Of a DNA stretch of 64,000 bases, positions 38,705 to 50,900 are shown in pieces. Position 1 is the stretch's first letter, and every line of letters starts with the position of its first letter. The notes under the pieces were generated by a model, which saw nothing but the letters and a program-made list of their open reading frames with translations, was not told the DNA's origin and ran no database searches. The stretch is from Grammothele lineata. Taxonomy: Eukaryota; Basidiomycota; Agaricomycetes; Polyporales; Polyporaceae. Both the position numbers and the translations under genes were made by a program. The stretch is taken from NCBI GenBank assembly GCA_002150815.3, contig NDFF03000011.1:496001-560000 (forward strand), given 5' to 3'.

Positions 38705-41700
38705 TCAGGGGGCCGAATCGCCCGCTGTAGATACTCCCTAATAATGTGGACATGTTCAGATTCATCCGGACGTCACTCAAAGCTGAATACCTACCTTTGA
38801 GCGACATGCAGGACAGTTGTTCCGCCCAACCTGGAGCCATTTGTCAACGCAGTCTTTGTGGAAGGCGTGATTACAAGTCATGAGACGGAGCTCTTGTTCA
38901 GGCTCGTAGTCATCGAGACAAATCAAGCACTGAGATGTTCGTTCGGTGAAACGTTAACAAATCTGATGTGCGAAGGACGTACGCGGTCAACGCAGTTTGA
39001 TGCTACTTTGCCCTGTCGCTCGTACTCTCCTAACTCGCTGGCTGAGATGATTTGGAGGCCGGACTTCTCGATGTCTTCTTGCGTGGCGACAGGAGGCTTC
39101 ACTTGTCCTAGAAGCTCAGCAAGCTCCCTATGTGATAGCGCGTTGAGAGGGAAATCGTGAGAACTTCGAGAGAAACGGAGACATACCACAAAGCTTCGTA
39201 AGAGTCCAGGTTGTCGGAGCCGGTAACCATATGATGGTTCGGGGGATAATAACCTGAAGATGCCCGCTTTTGAGCGTGCGCCCAGTCGCTAATAACAGCG
39301 GTACGCACCTCCTATGACGTAGATCAGGAACGTCCGCGAACCTGCGTTATCCGCCGACTGCCGCCCCCTAGAGCCATTCCGCCGCCCGGGACGTAAGCTC
39401 CGTAACGCTGTTGCAGCGCGGGATTGCCAACTACGGCCGCGTGGCGTCGTCCCACCGGAATCCTCCATAGGGGCGTCGGAGAGTCCATCGCTGTCGAAGG
39501 AGGCCGATCTCCTATCTGCATCCCAGGCATCGGAGGGTGTAGCATCGTTCTCGTGGTGCGTATGGCCCTGAACCTGTCCCATATCGACTGACTGTAATCC
39601 TACTACGATGACAGGTACTACCATGTTCAAGCCGGCGTCGGGCGCCGGCGCTGTGGGGGACGGAGCGTCTGCGTTGGTTTGCGAAGCAGTTACTGTAGGG
39701 GCGTGAGAGTCGGGAGACACGGATTGGTTGATCGTAGGAGTAGTCGGCGACAGTGGGGGTTGAGGTCCAAGGGTTTGAGAAGCGCTCGAGGCGGGCAAGG
39801 TCGTGGTAGTGGCGTGGCCTGCCACTTGACTCGCGGGAATGGGCTGGAAACGATAAAGCCTCCACAGGTTGATCCCCGGTGGGCGGCGATCCGAGCTGTC
39901 TTGCTCATCCGCAGACGGAGATACCGTCTCTTCGCGCCGGCTTGTCGCGAACGAGGAGGTCGTTGGCATCGGGGTAGGCGAGCGAGTCGAGGGATGCTCG
40001 TCGAAGCTTATTTCGTCGTCTATCTCATCCTCATCCTCACTGTCTGACACGTCCTCCAGGGGAGGCGGCACATCTTCTTGTTCTGGAGCCTCTTCGCTAA
40101 GCGTAGCAGTTGAGGAGGAATCTCTCTCATGGCTGGACGGATGCTCGGCTTCTTCATGACTATTAGTATCCGCCTCGGGCGACGCCGCCGCGGGAGACGC
40201 GTGATCTCCCTGACCTGAGAGTGCGATCCGGAGATCCGCTTGGAGGTTTAAGAGGAATCGTTCAAAGCTATCCTCAGTAGTCGCAGAACGTGTGCCGATA
40301 TCACCATCACCATCGCCTGACGTACGAGCTTCGTCCTCGGTGGAGTCCGTATTCTGCGCCGCACTTCCCGCTGCCGAACCGTCGCCGTTAAGGCCAAGCC
40401 CGATGTTGAGGGCCCGAGCCATCTCGGCCAGCATGAGCTCGCCCGGTCGCATATTGCCTTGCTCCGAGCCTGTTGTCGGGTCGTCACCGGAGCGGGCGGG
40501 GGGAGAGCTGCGGTTGAGACCCAACCGTTCGCGGAAACTTTCCCAGACATTTCGGATCCGCTCGCGGCCTTCCCGCTGCTGTGAGACGAATGCTGGCTGA
40601 GGCGCGGCGGGTGGACGTGTCGACGCTGCAAAAGGGTCGCTCGGTGTAGAGAACGTGGACGCGAGACTATCGCCTCCACCTAAACCAGCGGTCGGCGTAG
40701 GAGACATGGGTCGAGGGATGCTGGACGGCGGTGGGGGGCTGGAGGAGTCTGTTGTCGACTGGAATCCGAGGCTGGGGGAGAAGAGAGAGGCCGCTGTGGC
40801 GGCAGCCGCGACACTGGGGGGATATTAGCATCTTCACAGCGGCTGATGTCCGAAGGGACGAACCTGAGAAGTGTGCCAAGGACGTCTATGCTACCTGGCG
40901 AAAGTGGACGCGGCCGAGAATCATCGACGGATTGGTGACCTTGCGATGACGGAAGAGACGTTTCACCCTCAGACGACACCTCCGACGAAGAGCGATCGTG
41001 TGCGTGGTCCGCGGGGTCTCCTGCTGACGCCTCCTCTCCGGCTGTAGAGGCTCGTCGACCAAGCATACTGGTAGGCCGTGGTAAGAACGCGGATAGTCTT
41101 GTTCTCGCGCCTTGACGATCTTCTGCCGAGGTTCCGGTGGGCGCGTTGGACAGAGAACGTGGACGTGGAAGAGAAGAAGCGGCAGGAGACTGGAAGATGG
41201 ATGATGGCCTTGCTGCACGAGCCATGGATGTGCTTTGAGACGCCGGGCTATCGCTGGTATTCACGACGCCCTGGACGACAACGAGCGGCCCGGGGGGCTG
41301 GAAGTGGCGGACTTGTTGGTTTGCGTCGGTAGGAGAATCGGATACTGGACGGGAAGTGGCGGGATCGGGATTGGGAGGAGGAAGTGGCGGAGGTGTCTGT
41401 CCATCGCGTGAACTACCTTCGACAAATGCTGTGGATTCTTGCCGATCCGCTAGGAAGTCATCGATGTCGCGTTCTATCGCTCGTTCCACGGCCGTCTGTA
41501 TAACTGCACTGTCGGCACGACTTGGAAGAGTCCGCTCGGGAGGCGCGGGGAAATCAAGGGATTTGTCCGCACGATCCCGCTGGGTGTTCACGCCAGGAGT
41601 CGGGGCAGCGTCGCTGGACGTTTTGAGGATAGAGTCGGAAGGGGAGAAGAGCGATGGAGAGCGGACATCGAAGGCAAGTGTTGACGGGGAAGGTCCGGCA

Positions 41701-42122
41701 ATCGACGAATCAAGCGTACCAGGAGGATCGTTGAGTGGGATAGAGTCGACGTCGGCACCAGGGCTTGCAGAAGGTTGTGGTGACGGTAACGAGGGGGTTT
41801 GGGAATGCGACGGCTGGGAAGGTAGAGACCTACGGAAGGCTGACAGTCTCCTAGAGGAACGCCAACGTTTGCGGGGGGAGGGCGACGCCTGTGAGTCCGT
41901 CGCAGAGCTGTCTACGCGCGGTCGAGTGCGAGGGAGAAGAGCGCGGATGCTGCGCCGTAAGGATGGACTGGGAGTGGACTTGGGTCGAGAGGGTGCGGGG
42001 GAGCTGGGGGAGCGTGGGCGATCATTGGGAGGAACGGATATCGCGGGAGTGGCGGGGGACGGAGGAGGGTGCGGAGGAGACGGAGACGAGGGGGATCTGT
42101 TGCGGGAGCTGGCCTGGCCCAT
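38705..42122 (-). CDS. Large disordered RING-H2 E3 ubiquitin ligase
   Basis: Predicted E3 ligase. I read six exons: 40864-42122, 39309-40813, 39187-39253, 38983-39127, 38791-38929 and 38705-38724, giving 1,044 aa. The start is at 42122 (MGQASSRNRS, a Gly at position 2 that could be myristoylated). The in-frame ATG at 42230 lies in what looks like the leader. Residues 1-900 are Ser/Pro-rich with acidic runs (DVSDSEDEDEIDDEISFDE). The conserved C-terminal part has FLIYVIGGYYPPNHH, ALWELAELLGQVKPPVAT and a canonical C3H2C3 RING: CLICLDDYEPEQE, then CNHAFHKDCVDKWL and CPACRSK. The last intron and tail are uncertain: a GTAGGT donor gives a longer tail ending at 38512, while a GTATTC donor gives the short tail VAGDSAP used here. 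The family is common in basidiomycetes. Confidence 0.87.
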
Positions 42123-42666
42123 GAGAGAGAAGAAGATGAAAGTAGAGAGCGGAAGGGTCGAGTGAGAACGGCCGTCGTCGTCGAGGCGTAAGAGACCTTC
42201 TCGAGGCGTATGAGGCCAAACCCGACCCAAGCCCCGCCTCTCTCCGCCTCACCCTCCGTCACCGTGATTCATGTCACGTCACAGTCACTTCCTGCTCGCC
42301 GCAGCTTCACGGTGCGGCGGGGGAAAGTTAACTACTTATCAGTTTGTCGCGATCCGTAAGATTGACCCAGCGCATCTTTGGCTACTATCGTCACAGCTTG
42401 CTATGCACGTGCAGCGGGGATTCATCTATTACCGAAAGCGACACTTCGTACGGGGAAACTCTGCCATTCCAAGGGGTCGACCGATTTTGGTCGGATTGGT
42501 GGGAAGCGCCGGTCGACCAAACGACCCAACGGGACCCTAGTCTAGGTGTTAGAGACCATTTCAGAGTCACATGACTCCAGAAAGGTCATCCGCGTGAAGT
42601 GGCCATCTTCCTCGCACACTGTACCAAGGCCCTATAGAAGATATGAGGCCTTCATCAAATGTACTA
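42123..42666. other. Upstream region of the RING gene / edge of the transposon island
   Basis: About 540 bp up to the TA flank of the first MITE. Contains TGACGT/CGTCA-like repeats near 42268-42285. No gene seen. Confidence 0.5.
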
Positions 42667-43057
42667 CTGTACTGTTCAGACCAATGCGGCGCGTCACGCA
42701 TCACAAGGGGGTCATCCGCGCCGCATGGTGAGACCTGTCACACATCACAGCAGGCCGCGCCGCACACGAAAATCGTGTCACAAAGCTTCAAAATCGCCAA
42801 AAATCGCCAAAAATGCCCTGAAAAATCAGAAAATGTTCCGCCTACGGCGGATTCGCTATTCCCCACCCATTTTTGGCCTCGGCGAGGGTGTCCAGCCCTC
42901 CAAAACCCTTTTTCGCGGCGTGGCGCGGGGTTGGAGACCCCGCGCCGCGCCGCACCGAGCAACCCGTCATGTGTCACAGCCCGCCGCGCCGCATCCGTTT
43001 GAGCTTTCGGAGGCGTCACATGTCACACCCCGCGCCGCATTGGTCTGAACAGTACAG
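42667..43057. mobile_element. 391-bp non-autonomous DNA transposon (MITE) with perfect 27-bp TIRs and TA target duplication
   Basis: The left end at 42667 (CTGTACTGTTCAGACCAATG, then CGGCGCG) is the exact reverse complement of the right end at 43057. Both are flanked by TA (42665-42666 and 43058-43059), as for Tc1/mariner-type elements. The interior is GC-rich and has no coding capacity. Several copies of a GCGGCGCG-type core next to TGTCAC/GTCACA occur near both ends and inside, and could be transposase-binding sites. An A-rich short repeat (AAAATCGCCA) lies at about 42790-42812. TIR identity suggests recent insertion. Confidence 0.88.
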
Positions 43058-43609
43058 TACACTGCTTTTCGTAGTATGTTAGACTAATGAAGATCAAAAT
43101 CATAGGCACGTGCATTGAACTAGCATGAACAAGGCTGAAAGTGGTGAATTCTGCTCAGAATCACCCCTAGGAGAAGGCAGGAATCCCTATGCTGGATGCA
43201 GGACATTGAAGAAGACATTCACAAGACTTTAGAGTGAAATTTTCATGTGCTTTACAATCCAATTGAAGTAGCTCAGCAGGTAGCAGTGTATTTACTAAAT
43301 GGGTACCATTTCCGAGATAGAGGTCTATCATAAGCCTCAAATTATCTAAATGGGCAAGGAAATGGAGCATAAGCCCATTGTGATAGAGAGAGGTACCATT
43401 TTCTAATTCTCAAATAGAAGCTTGGGGCTCATTTGTGAGGGATGGGTTCAAATGAGAGCGAGGAGGTTTACATTCAAGCTGAAAGCCGGCTTGACAGTAT
43501 TTTCGCAGCTGCACTGCCATAAAGCGAAAATTATAGTGCAAGTATTTAAATAGCTAAATACATGTCTTTACAGCGTGTTTGTAAGGTTGTGCAGGTGACA
43601 TCAGAAAAT

Positions 43610-44039
43610 GCCCATCTGTCTTCTGGTGTCTTTGAGCAGTCTTCACTGAGCAGTGTCAAATTCTTGTCAAGACTTCCCTTGGTTTTAGCTAAGATCAGTT
43701 AAGACCACAAAAAAGTGTCTTGACAGTGTCTTAGTAATACAATATATTTTATAGTAAAATAGGTATGTCTTGTCTATGTCTTGAGTTAACAAAGGCTGTC
43801 TTACAGATACCCTAAATTGTCTTGCAAATACCTTAACCCCTTTGTGCAGCTTTTAATGCATTTACCTAGCTTCATAATAAGTCTTGATATATGAGCCATT
43901 TAGTCTCTGTGCTCCAAAGTCTGTATTCAAGTCTTTATTTATGATCTCAGCTGGTCTTAGCCAAGACCAAGGGCAGTCTTGACAAGAATTTGACACTGCC
44001 CAGTAAAGACCACTCAAAGACACTGGAAGACTGATGGGC
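43610..44039. mobile_element. 430-bp inverted-repeat element (MITE-like) with ~97-bp TIRs
   Basis: The first ~97 bp (from GCCCATCTGTCTTC) and the reverse complement of the last ~97 bp (from GCCCATCAGTCTTC) align with about 12 mismatches. The shared core includes CAGTGTCAAATTCTTGTCAA in both arms. No coding capacity. No clear target-site duplication. Confidence 0.75.
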
Positions 44040-44867
44040 CTTTCTTAATGCAACTAGGAGAAGAGTGCACTTGCTTGAGGCAGTGCAAGGATAGGAGGAG
44101 GGATGAGAATGCACCTTCAGCGTGGACCCTTGGCGACCCTTAAGGGCCACTAGCGGGGCCCGCACCACTCTGGCCATTCCCTTATAATGACTAATTTGCC
44201 TCATAAGGCCTTAACTCCATACCACCACCAAGCTGTGGGTGCTTACCACCCTTCTATAGTGTGTAGGAGGCTGATTGGGCCTCTTAGACTCTCTACTTGG
44301 CACCTGCGATATATGTTGAGTGTGGGACAGATTAGAGGAGTGAAGGGCATAGTTTGAGCAGGTGGAATACTAGTATGAGTTAGTGCTGTGTTGGAAATTG
44401 TTTTCACTCTGCTATTCACTCTGCTATATTATATTTAAAATGACCTGCCTGGCAGGGAATGTTTGAAAACAAAGATATGCTACTTAATGTCTTCTTAGCT
44501 TCAGTACACTTGTGAGTGAGTGCGGGGCAGTGAGGCTGACATTTTCGCTGTATGCTGCTTGTTTGAGTTGATGGTGTGGCAGTAGTGCAGCTAGATGAGC
44601 CAGGTGAGCTGGGAGCGAGTGTTAGGTATAAGCATAAGATAAGGAAACTCAAAGGAGTGTATATATGATACTCACTTCAGCGTGTGTTGCACTAGGAAAC
44701 AGCTGAGGTGACTTGAGCAAATAAGCAAGCAAAGAGTCGCTATGAGTGTGGACACATTATATAAGTGGTCCAAGTACCAAAGGAGAAGCTATATACTGAT
44801 GGGTGTCTAGTGGAAGTAGACTACTGTACTGTAAGTCCCAAGGTAAGTACCAGATAAGTAATGAGAC

Positions 44868-45113
44868 ACTAGTGGCATCAGCAATAAATTCACTGGCCAT
44901 TTCTTGCCTTAGAAAGTCTTAGTGGTCTTAACATGTCTTAAATCCTTTTTAATGCATTTTTACTTACAAATTCAGACAAATTTAGACAGCACAAGGTGAT
45001 TTTAAACATGTTAAGACAGGTTCACATAGAACTTAAGGTTGTTAAGGTCAGCTAAGGTGAAATAATGTGATACAATTTATTGCTGATGACCACTCACTGG
45101 CTAATTACTAGTG
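44868..45113. mobile_element. Small inverted-repeat element (MITE-like)
   Basis: The left end contains CACTAGTGG then CATCAGCAATAAATT. The right end, reverse-complemented, contains CACTAGT and, after a short insert, GTGG(T)CATCAGCAATAAATT. The arms also share a CCTTAG segment further in. The 15-bp perfect core (44876-44890 and 45074-45088) is the strongest evidence; the outer limits are approximate. Confidence 0.55.
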
Positions 45114-45569
45114 CTTGTATATAGGGTATAACAATACTGCTGAGTTGTATGATACTGATACACTGCTTGCATTACAATTTATAAGGAACAAATAATTATT
45201 TTTTATGGGCAAGCCATCCCTGCCATCTATATTCACCCTTAGTGTGAAACCACTTCAGACTCAGGAAGACACCAGTAAACACAGCCACTGATGGTAATAT
45301 AAAAGTTACTTATCATTTGGTGCGGAGATTAAAAATCTATGGGGTTAGGGTTTTTCAACATTTTGGTGCGCATGCAAAGTCATGTGCCTTTCTCACTGGG
45401 CTTTTTTTTTTTTCAAATAATAGGTGTATTGTATCTCAAACCTTTCTGTATGCCATACATATGGGACCTGCGACAAAGGTCAGGGCAGGCGGGGGTAGAA
45501 CCCCATGAGAATAAAGTCCAAATCAGACCAAGCCCTGCTCTCGCTAGACAGGGAACTTCTTAATATCCT

Positions 45570-45624
45570 AACTTGGGAGGAGTGGGCCATTACTAGCAGC
45601 TACAATTAATGAGGAATAGCAAAG
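45570..45624 (+). repeat. Direct repeat, copy 1
   Basis: Begins AACTTGGGAGGAGTGGGCC and continues through ATTAATGAGGAATA. About 90% identical to 47757-47810, which lies just beyond the 3' end of the Helitron gene. Confidence 0.8.
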
Positions 45625-47756
45625 AAGTTCATTTTGCTGTCACATTATTACTAAAGGGTACATGACATACAACTTATGTTACAGTTTTCAATTGATATAA
45701 ATTTTATTCATTATGTCTATCTGGATCTACTACCTACATATGTGATTAACATTGAACCTACTATTGCATACCTCTAGCTTGACAATGCACACCACATGTT
45801 AGCTTAGATAATATTTTTAGGCTATCAGCTTACTGCTCCTAATTTTACTCCATCAAAGGTGGCTATCAAATCTTAAAACATATACCATTGCATTCCCCTC
45901 ATTTTTACCTTTTTAATGGTATATAATATGTCCTATATTGCTTTAGGCATCATAGAGATATGGCTTATACAATATATGCTAAAACATATGTCACAACGTA
46001 CTCTTTGCCATGCAGATGCCATGTGAAAGCCATGTGGCACATATTTTGAGCTTAATCTCCCACTCAAACTATAAAGCATAACTTTAAATGCCTAGCTAGG
46101 AGGGCAAACCCTATCAAGGTCGAAGAGCTTAAGCTTACGCTCAAAATGTCAAATAAGCGCCCAAATAGCAGCAAAGTGCGACAATGTGACTGCCTGGTTA
46201 CTAGTGACTATCTGTTACTAGTGCAGAATGAAGGGGGTCAAAACAGAGTTGTGTGAATAACTCTGTCAGTTCTGCTTCAAATGATATCATTAGGGGCTCA
46301 TTCAAGAGCCTATTATTACGCGCATTTGATGGCTAACTAAGCGCCCATATTAATGTCCATCTTTGGGATGGATTGATCAGAGAGAGTTTGGATGTAACAC
46401 ATTAAAAGGAGGCTGCAATATAGAGTTGCAGTTTTGTTTGCTCCATAACTCAATCAGTTTTGATCCAAATGACATCTGTCAAGTTGCGTCAGGTGCGTCA
46501 TTAGCAGGACTATCGAACTATAAAATGGTGCTCTCAGTTTTCATATATCCTCACCTTCAAATGAGCGCTTTTTCACGCAAAAGCATTAGCTGAAGCTTGC
46601 AGGTGAGCTCTACAACTTGTAGACAGATGTCATTTTTGTGCTTCCTGTTGACGTGCCATGGATCCCTTCAGCAAGGCTCAGCAAACGCTCATGGGGCCCC
46701 TTAAGCGCCCAAATCGGGCCAAAAATGCGCCCAGGAGAGCCATTTTAGTATTAAAAATCGATTAAAATGCGTATTTATGAAGATATTTGTGTATCTCCTT
46801 CAAATCTGCATCAAATCACATGGTCTCAAAAGCGCCTGATAGTCCGAGATCATCCCTATCTTATCTGCCCTGATGCGCCAATAACATGTCAGCTTATTGT
46901 GTCACAACAACCCCTTCATTCCAGTCACTTTGCTGTGACTACTATCACTTAGAGTGACTTGCAGTGACAAAACTTGACATACACCTAGTTCACCCAGTTC
47001 AGCACAGAATTGCATGAATGGGGGCTCAATAGAGAGCCATTGCATAGGGCTATTCAGCTGTATTCTTCGCATTTTGATCACATCATTCAGGGGTTCCCTA
47101 TCAGGCAATACATGTACATATAGCTGTTATAGGGCTGCCATATGTCAAGATTCCTATAGCTTGGTAACTAGACCACTTAAGAACATGGTTCAAGTGCATA
47201 CAGTCATCATTTGAACTCTATATTCACATGAAATACACTCCCTCCATTAGTGATGTCATCTTGATGATGGATTGCTAGAAGATGTTTTAGATGACGCATA
47301 TAAGCGCTAGTGAGTGTAACATGCTTATGTGACAGCTAGCTAATGCAGCTATACAGACAATATAAGAGTCAATATAAGAGTCAATGAAACACTTGATAGA
47401 AGGCCCTATAGGGTGCTGTAGTCACACCCTTGCTGCTTTATAATAGTAACGTGCATTCAGCGCTTAAAACTAATGTACTTTAGAGCATGCCTCAATGTTA
47501 CAACTACTATAATTTAGTGACTATTAGACTTAGAGATGAGGGAAAGGTCTATACAGTCATCATTTCAATGCTATTAATGAATGGGGTAAGCTCCCCTTCC
47601 CTCAGATGTTAACTTGATGATGGATGGCTTTAACAACTTTTGGATGATGCACTTAAGCGCTTTGTGCAGCAGCTTAAGGGTGAGCGCTAGTGCTATGCAG
47701 GCTAAGGAAGTCACATGCTGAAATGTGAGCGCTAACACTCAACCCTAACCCTGTGT

Positions 47757-47810
47757 AACTTGGGGGGAGTGGGCCATTACTGGCAGTTACGATTAATGAG
47801 GAATAACAAA
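47757..47810 (+). repeat. Direct repeat, copy 2
   Basis: Begins AACTTGGGGGGAGTGGGCC and continues through ATTAATGAGGAATA. Matches 45570-45624 and lies about 100 bp downstream of the Helitron gene's stop (minus strand). Confidence 0.8.
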
Positions 47811-47907
47811 AACATTTGAAATTAATTTTATAGGTAACAAACATCTACTATATTAATTATGATGACGTATACTCGCCCATTTCTGTTACAAATATATAGA
47901 TACAAGC

Positions 47908-50900
47908 TTACAACTTAGTATATAAGTAAGCACTTACATCAAAACTACGTGCCTTCTGCCACCCATGATTGCTAATATTCAATATATTTTTTTCATACTT
48001 TACATTCTCTCCAGTTCGTGCCCCATCATGATACCATATTTCTCCAGATTTATCAACAATTCTTGAAACAAAATGCCCCTGTCCAAAATATATTACACCA
48101 CATAACCTGTATCTCTCACTTCCATCTGGCAGTTTAATCTCTGTCTCCACTTGCAGGTTTATTCCATAAGCAATCAAGTATAAAAAGTTAGGTGCATGTT
48201 CTCCATAACTCATCACTTTCACTTGTGATCCACCACAGCTTGCACACATCTTACTTGTATCCTTCTCCATTACAATGTCTAACCATTCACTTACAGTCAA
48301 TTTTCTGTGTAATCCTTTTCCCTTAGGATGTCTTTGGCGGTGACTCTGAGTAAATGACCACACTGCCTCATGCCCTGCCTCCCCTGGCTCTCTCACTTCA
48401 CATTCAATGTGGTTAGAAGTTTGGTGGCACTCAATGCAAGTATATTGTTTGCGAAGTCTTCTAATATCTGATAAAAGCAGGTGCCTTGCTACAGCATATC
48501 CATCAGTATACTCTTTACCATGACATCCTAGTTCAGGATTGATAGTGCCTAGCATATCCCTTATTTTATCTCTAGCAGTTCTATATGGGATAGACTTTGC
48601 ATGAGCTTGATCAAATATCTCACCAGCAAACTTCAAAACAGCATTTGAAGGGGCCACACTATCATTCCAAGCATCTCTGCACTCTTTGTGTACTGCCATT
48701 AATATAGTCAATATACTATCATAAGCACAGCTATAGTTGATAGAGTCCCAAGGCATCCCTTTAAATGGGCATTCAAGAGGCCTATTACTGGTCCTCTGTC
48801 TCTTAGGTTCTTGATTGTCCTTATTTTGATCATCTGCCTTACGCTTTGGTACAGGCTTAGGAGTATAAGTGCTTACAGATTTGAGTGTCTGTGTCCCTTG
48901 TGCCACCACATAACCAGTATTCAAGCCTTGGCTTTTATTAGGAAACTCATCAGGAGGTGGGTTTTTCATAGGCTTCATTCCATCCTTGGCAGAGGCAACA
49001 ATTTCCCACCCAGCATCTTCTTGAATATCCTCTATAGGAAATGGGTCAGAATCACCCCAACTCAGTGCAGAATGAATATTTGGAGGCACAAAGGACTCTC
49101 CCCTCCACTGCCTAAATGCATGTATTAACTCATTTCTAGTAATCCCAGTAACCTTAGAAGAAATGGTCTCATCCCATCGCATTTTTGTAATTTGATCAAG
49201 CAGTTCTAGCTCTCTGAATTCCTGCCTCAGGCTTCCTGATATACCACCAACAACCTTTGAAGGATCAAAAGGTTGGGCAATAACTGTGCCTTCAACAGTA
49301 GAACCACGAGAAAGGCAAGTGTATATAGACTGGTGGGACTTGGAGTTTTGAATATCACACACATTGAATGGCCTTGTGCGCCCCTGTGATGCAAAGTCTG
49401 TCATGGCAAAGTTGGGAAGAACGGCCACTTGAGTGCGGGTAATAGTCAACAACTTCTTGTCTGGAAGCCTGCACTTGATGACTTGTTCCCTACAAGGGAG
49501 GGGGACAACATTTTCTGGCAGCCCAGGAAGCTTTATAGGCCTTGGCGCTGAAGTCAGCCTAACAAACAATGTGTCTAGCATATTTTTCTCTTCATTAATA
49601 GGCTTTGAAGTCCAACCTACTACCTCAGCTTCAGCCCCATTGGTTACACAGCACTCTGTAGCCTCATTTTGTTTAATCATAACTGGCATGCCAATGCACA
49701 AAGACAACTTGCCGGCATGGTGTTCAGTCATCTGAGGATCTAAGCTCCAAAGCAGATCTTGAAGTTCATCTGAGGCAATATTGCGCTTGCGCAAGGGGTC
49801 AACTACACGCTTTCTTCGCTTTTTGGGCACAGGATCATCACCTTTACCACCTAGGCGGTCCATGCTATAAAAGTCAATCAACTGTTGTCCTGTCTCTCTA
49901 GCAAACTTTCTACTAGCCTCCATATTAATTTTGTCTCTAGCAGCATTCCACCTTGTAATGATAGAAACATATTTGAACTTGGGATCATTAAGTTTTGGAC
50001 GACCATCTCCTACTCCTGCAACTCTCGACTTTAAGAGATTGATATCATCTAAAGTACATGATCTATAACGGAGATTCTCCAGCGCCATTCTTAACTTTGC
50101 ATCCTCTGGTGTTTGGGATTTCTGCCTCATATTTTTACGCAGAATGACCACAGTTGTAAATTGGTGCCACAAAGCCTTGCCTATAGATCTCATTTGGTTT
50201 TCATGACTTGCAGTGCGGTGTATAACTCTGGCAATAGTGTGGCTGTATAAGGGTGACCCAGCAGTAGGGGGCAGTTGAGCAAAATCCCCTGCCACAATCA
50301 TATTTATACCCCCAAATGGTGTGCCATCATTGCGCAAAGCTACACACATTTTTGCACATATTTTATAAAAGTCTAGGCAATCTACCATGCTAATTTCATC
50401 CATGAATATATAATCCACATTCTGCAGCTTAGCCCTCACTTGAGTGTGACTAGCAATATTGTCAGACCCACCAGCACCTTTATTTTTAAAAAATCCAAGC
50501 ACTGAATGATATGTTGATCCTCCAATGAGAGCAGCAGCGCTGCCAGTAGGGGCTACACACATAAATCTGTAGCTCTCTTCACGCTCTGCAAAGAAGTGCA
50601 TTAGGGCCTTAATAACTTGAGACTTGCCAGTGCCTGCCATGCCACCTAAGTACATTTTGAGATGTTCACCACTAGGCTCTACAGCATGATTGGCTACAAT
50701 TCTGAAGGCACGCTCTTGGTCCTCATTTAAACTAAATAAGGCCACTGTGCTATCAATCAGCTTCTGTGAAGTTTCACTCTCCGCCTTGAATTTTTTATTT
50801 AAAAAGTACTTTTTACCAACCAGCTTAACAGCATTTGGCTCAGAGTTTTTTGGTGGCCAGTCTTTAGGTTTATCATCCTTCTTCTTATCAGCCTGTGCAT

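Larger units (their letters stand above)
43058..47907. other. AT-rich, gene-free transposon-derived region
   Basis: The base composition drops sharply from the GC-rich gene space on the left. There is no exon chain on either strand; open frames are short. It holds two inverted-repeat elements (43610-44039, 44868-45113), a 54-bp sequence present twice (45570-45624 and 47757-47810), and diverged copies of a block containing GATGATGGAT followed by AAGCGCT (around 47200-47320 and 47551-47670). Short AAGCGCCC motifs recur at 46100-46720. I could not locate the 3' terminus of the neighbouring Helitron with confidence. Confidence 0.6.

Noticed and set aside
41356..42165. 269-codon plus-strand frame
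   Set aside because: Antisense to the disordered region of the RING ligase, which has a coherent exon chain.
47735..47750. Telomere-like CCCTAACCC
   Set aside because: Only two units within transposon-derived sequence; chance occurrence.
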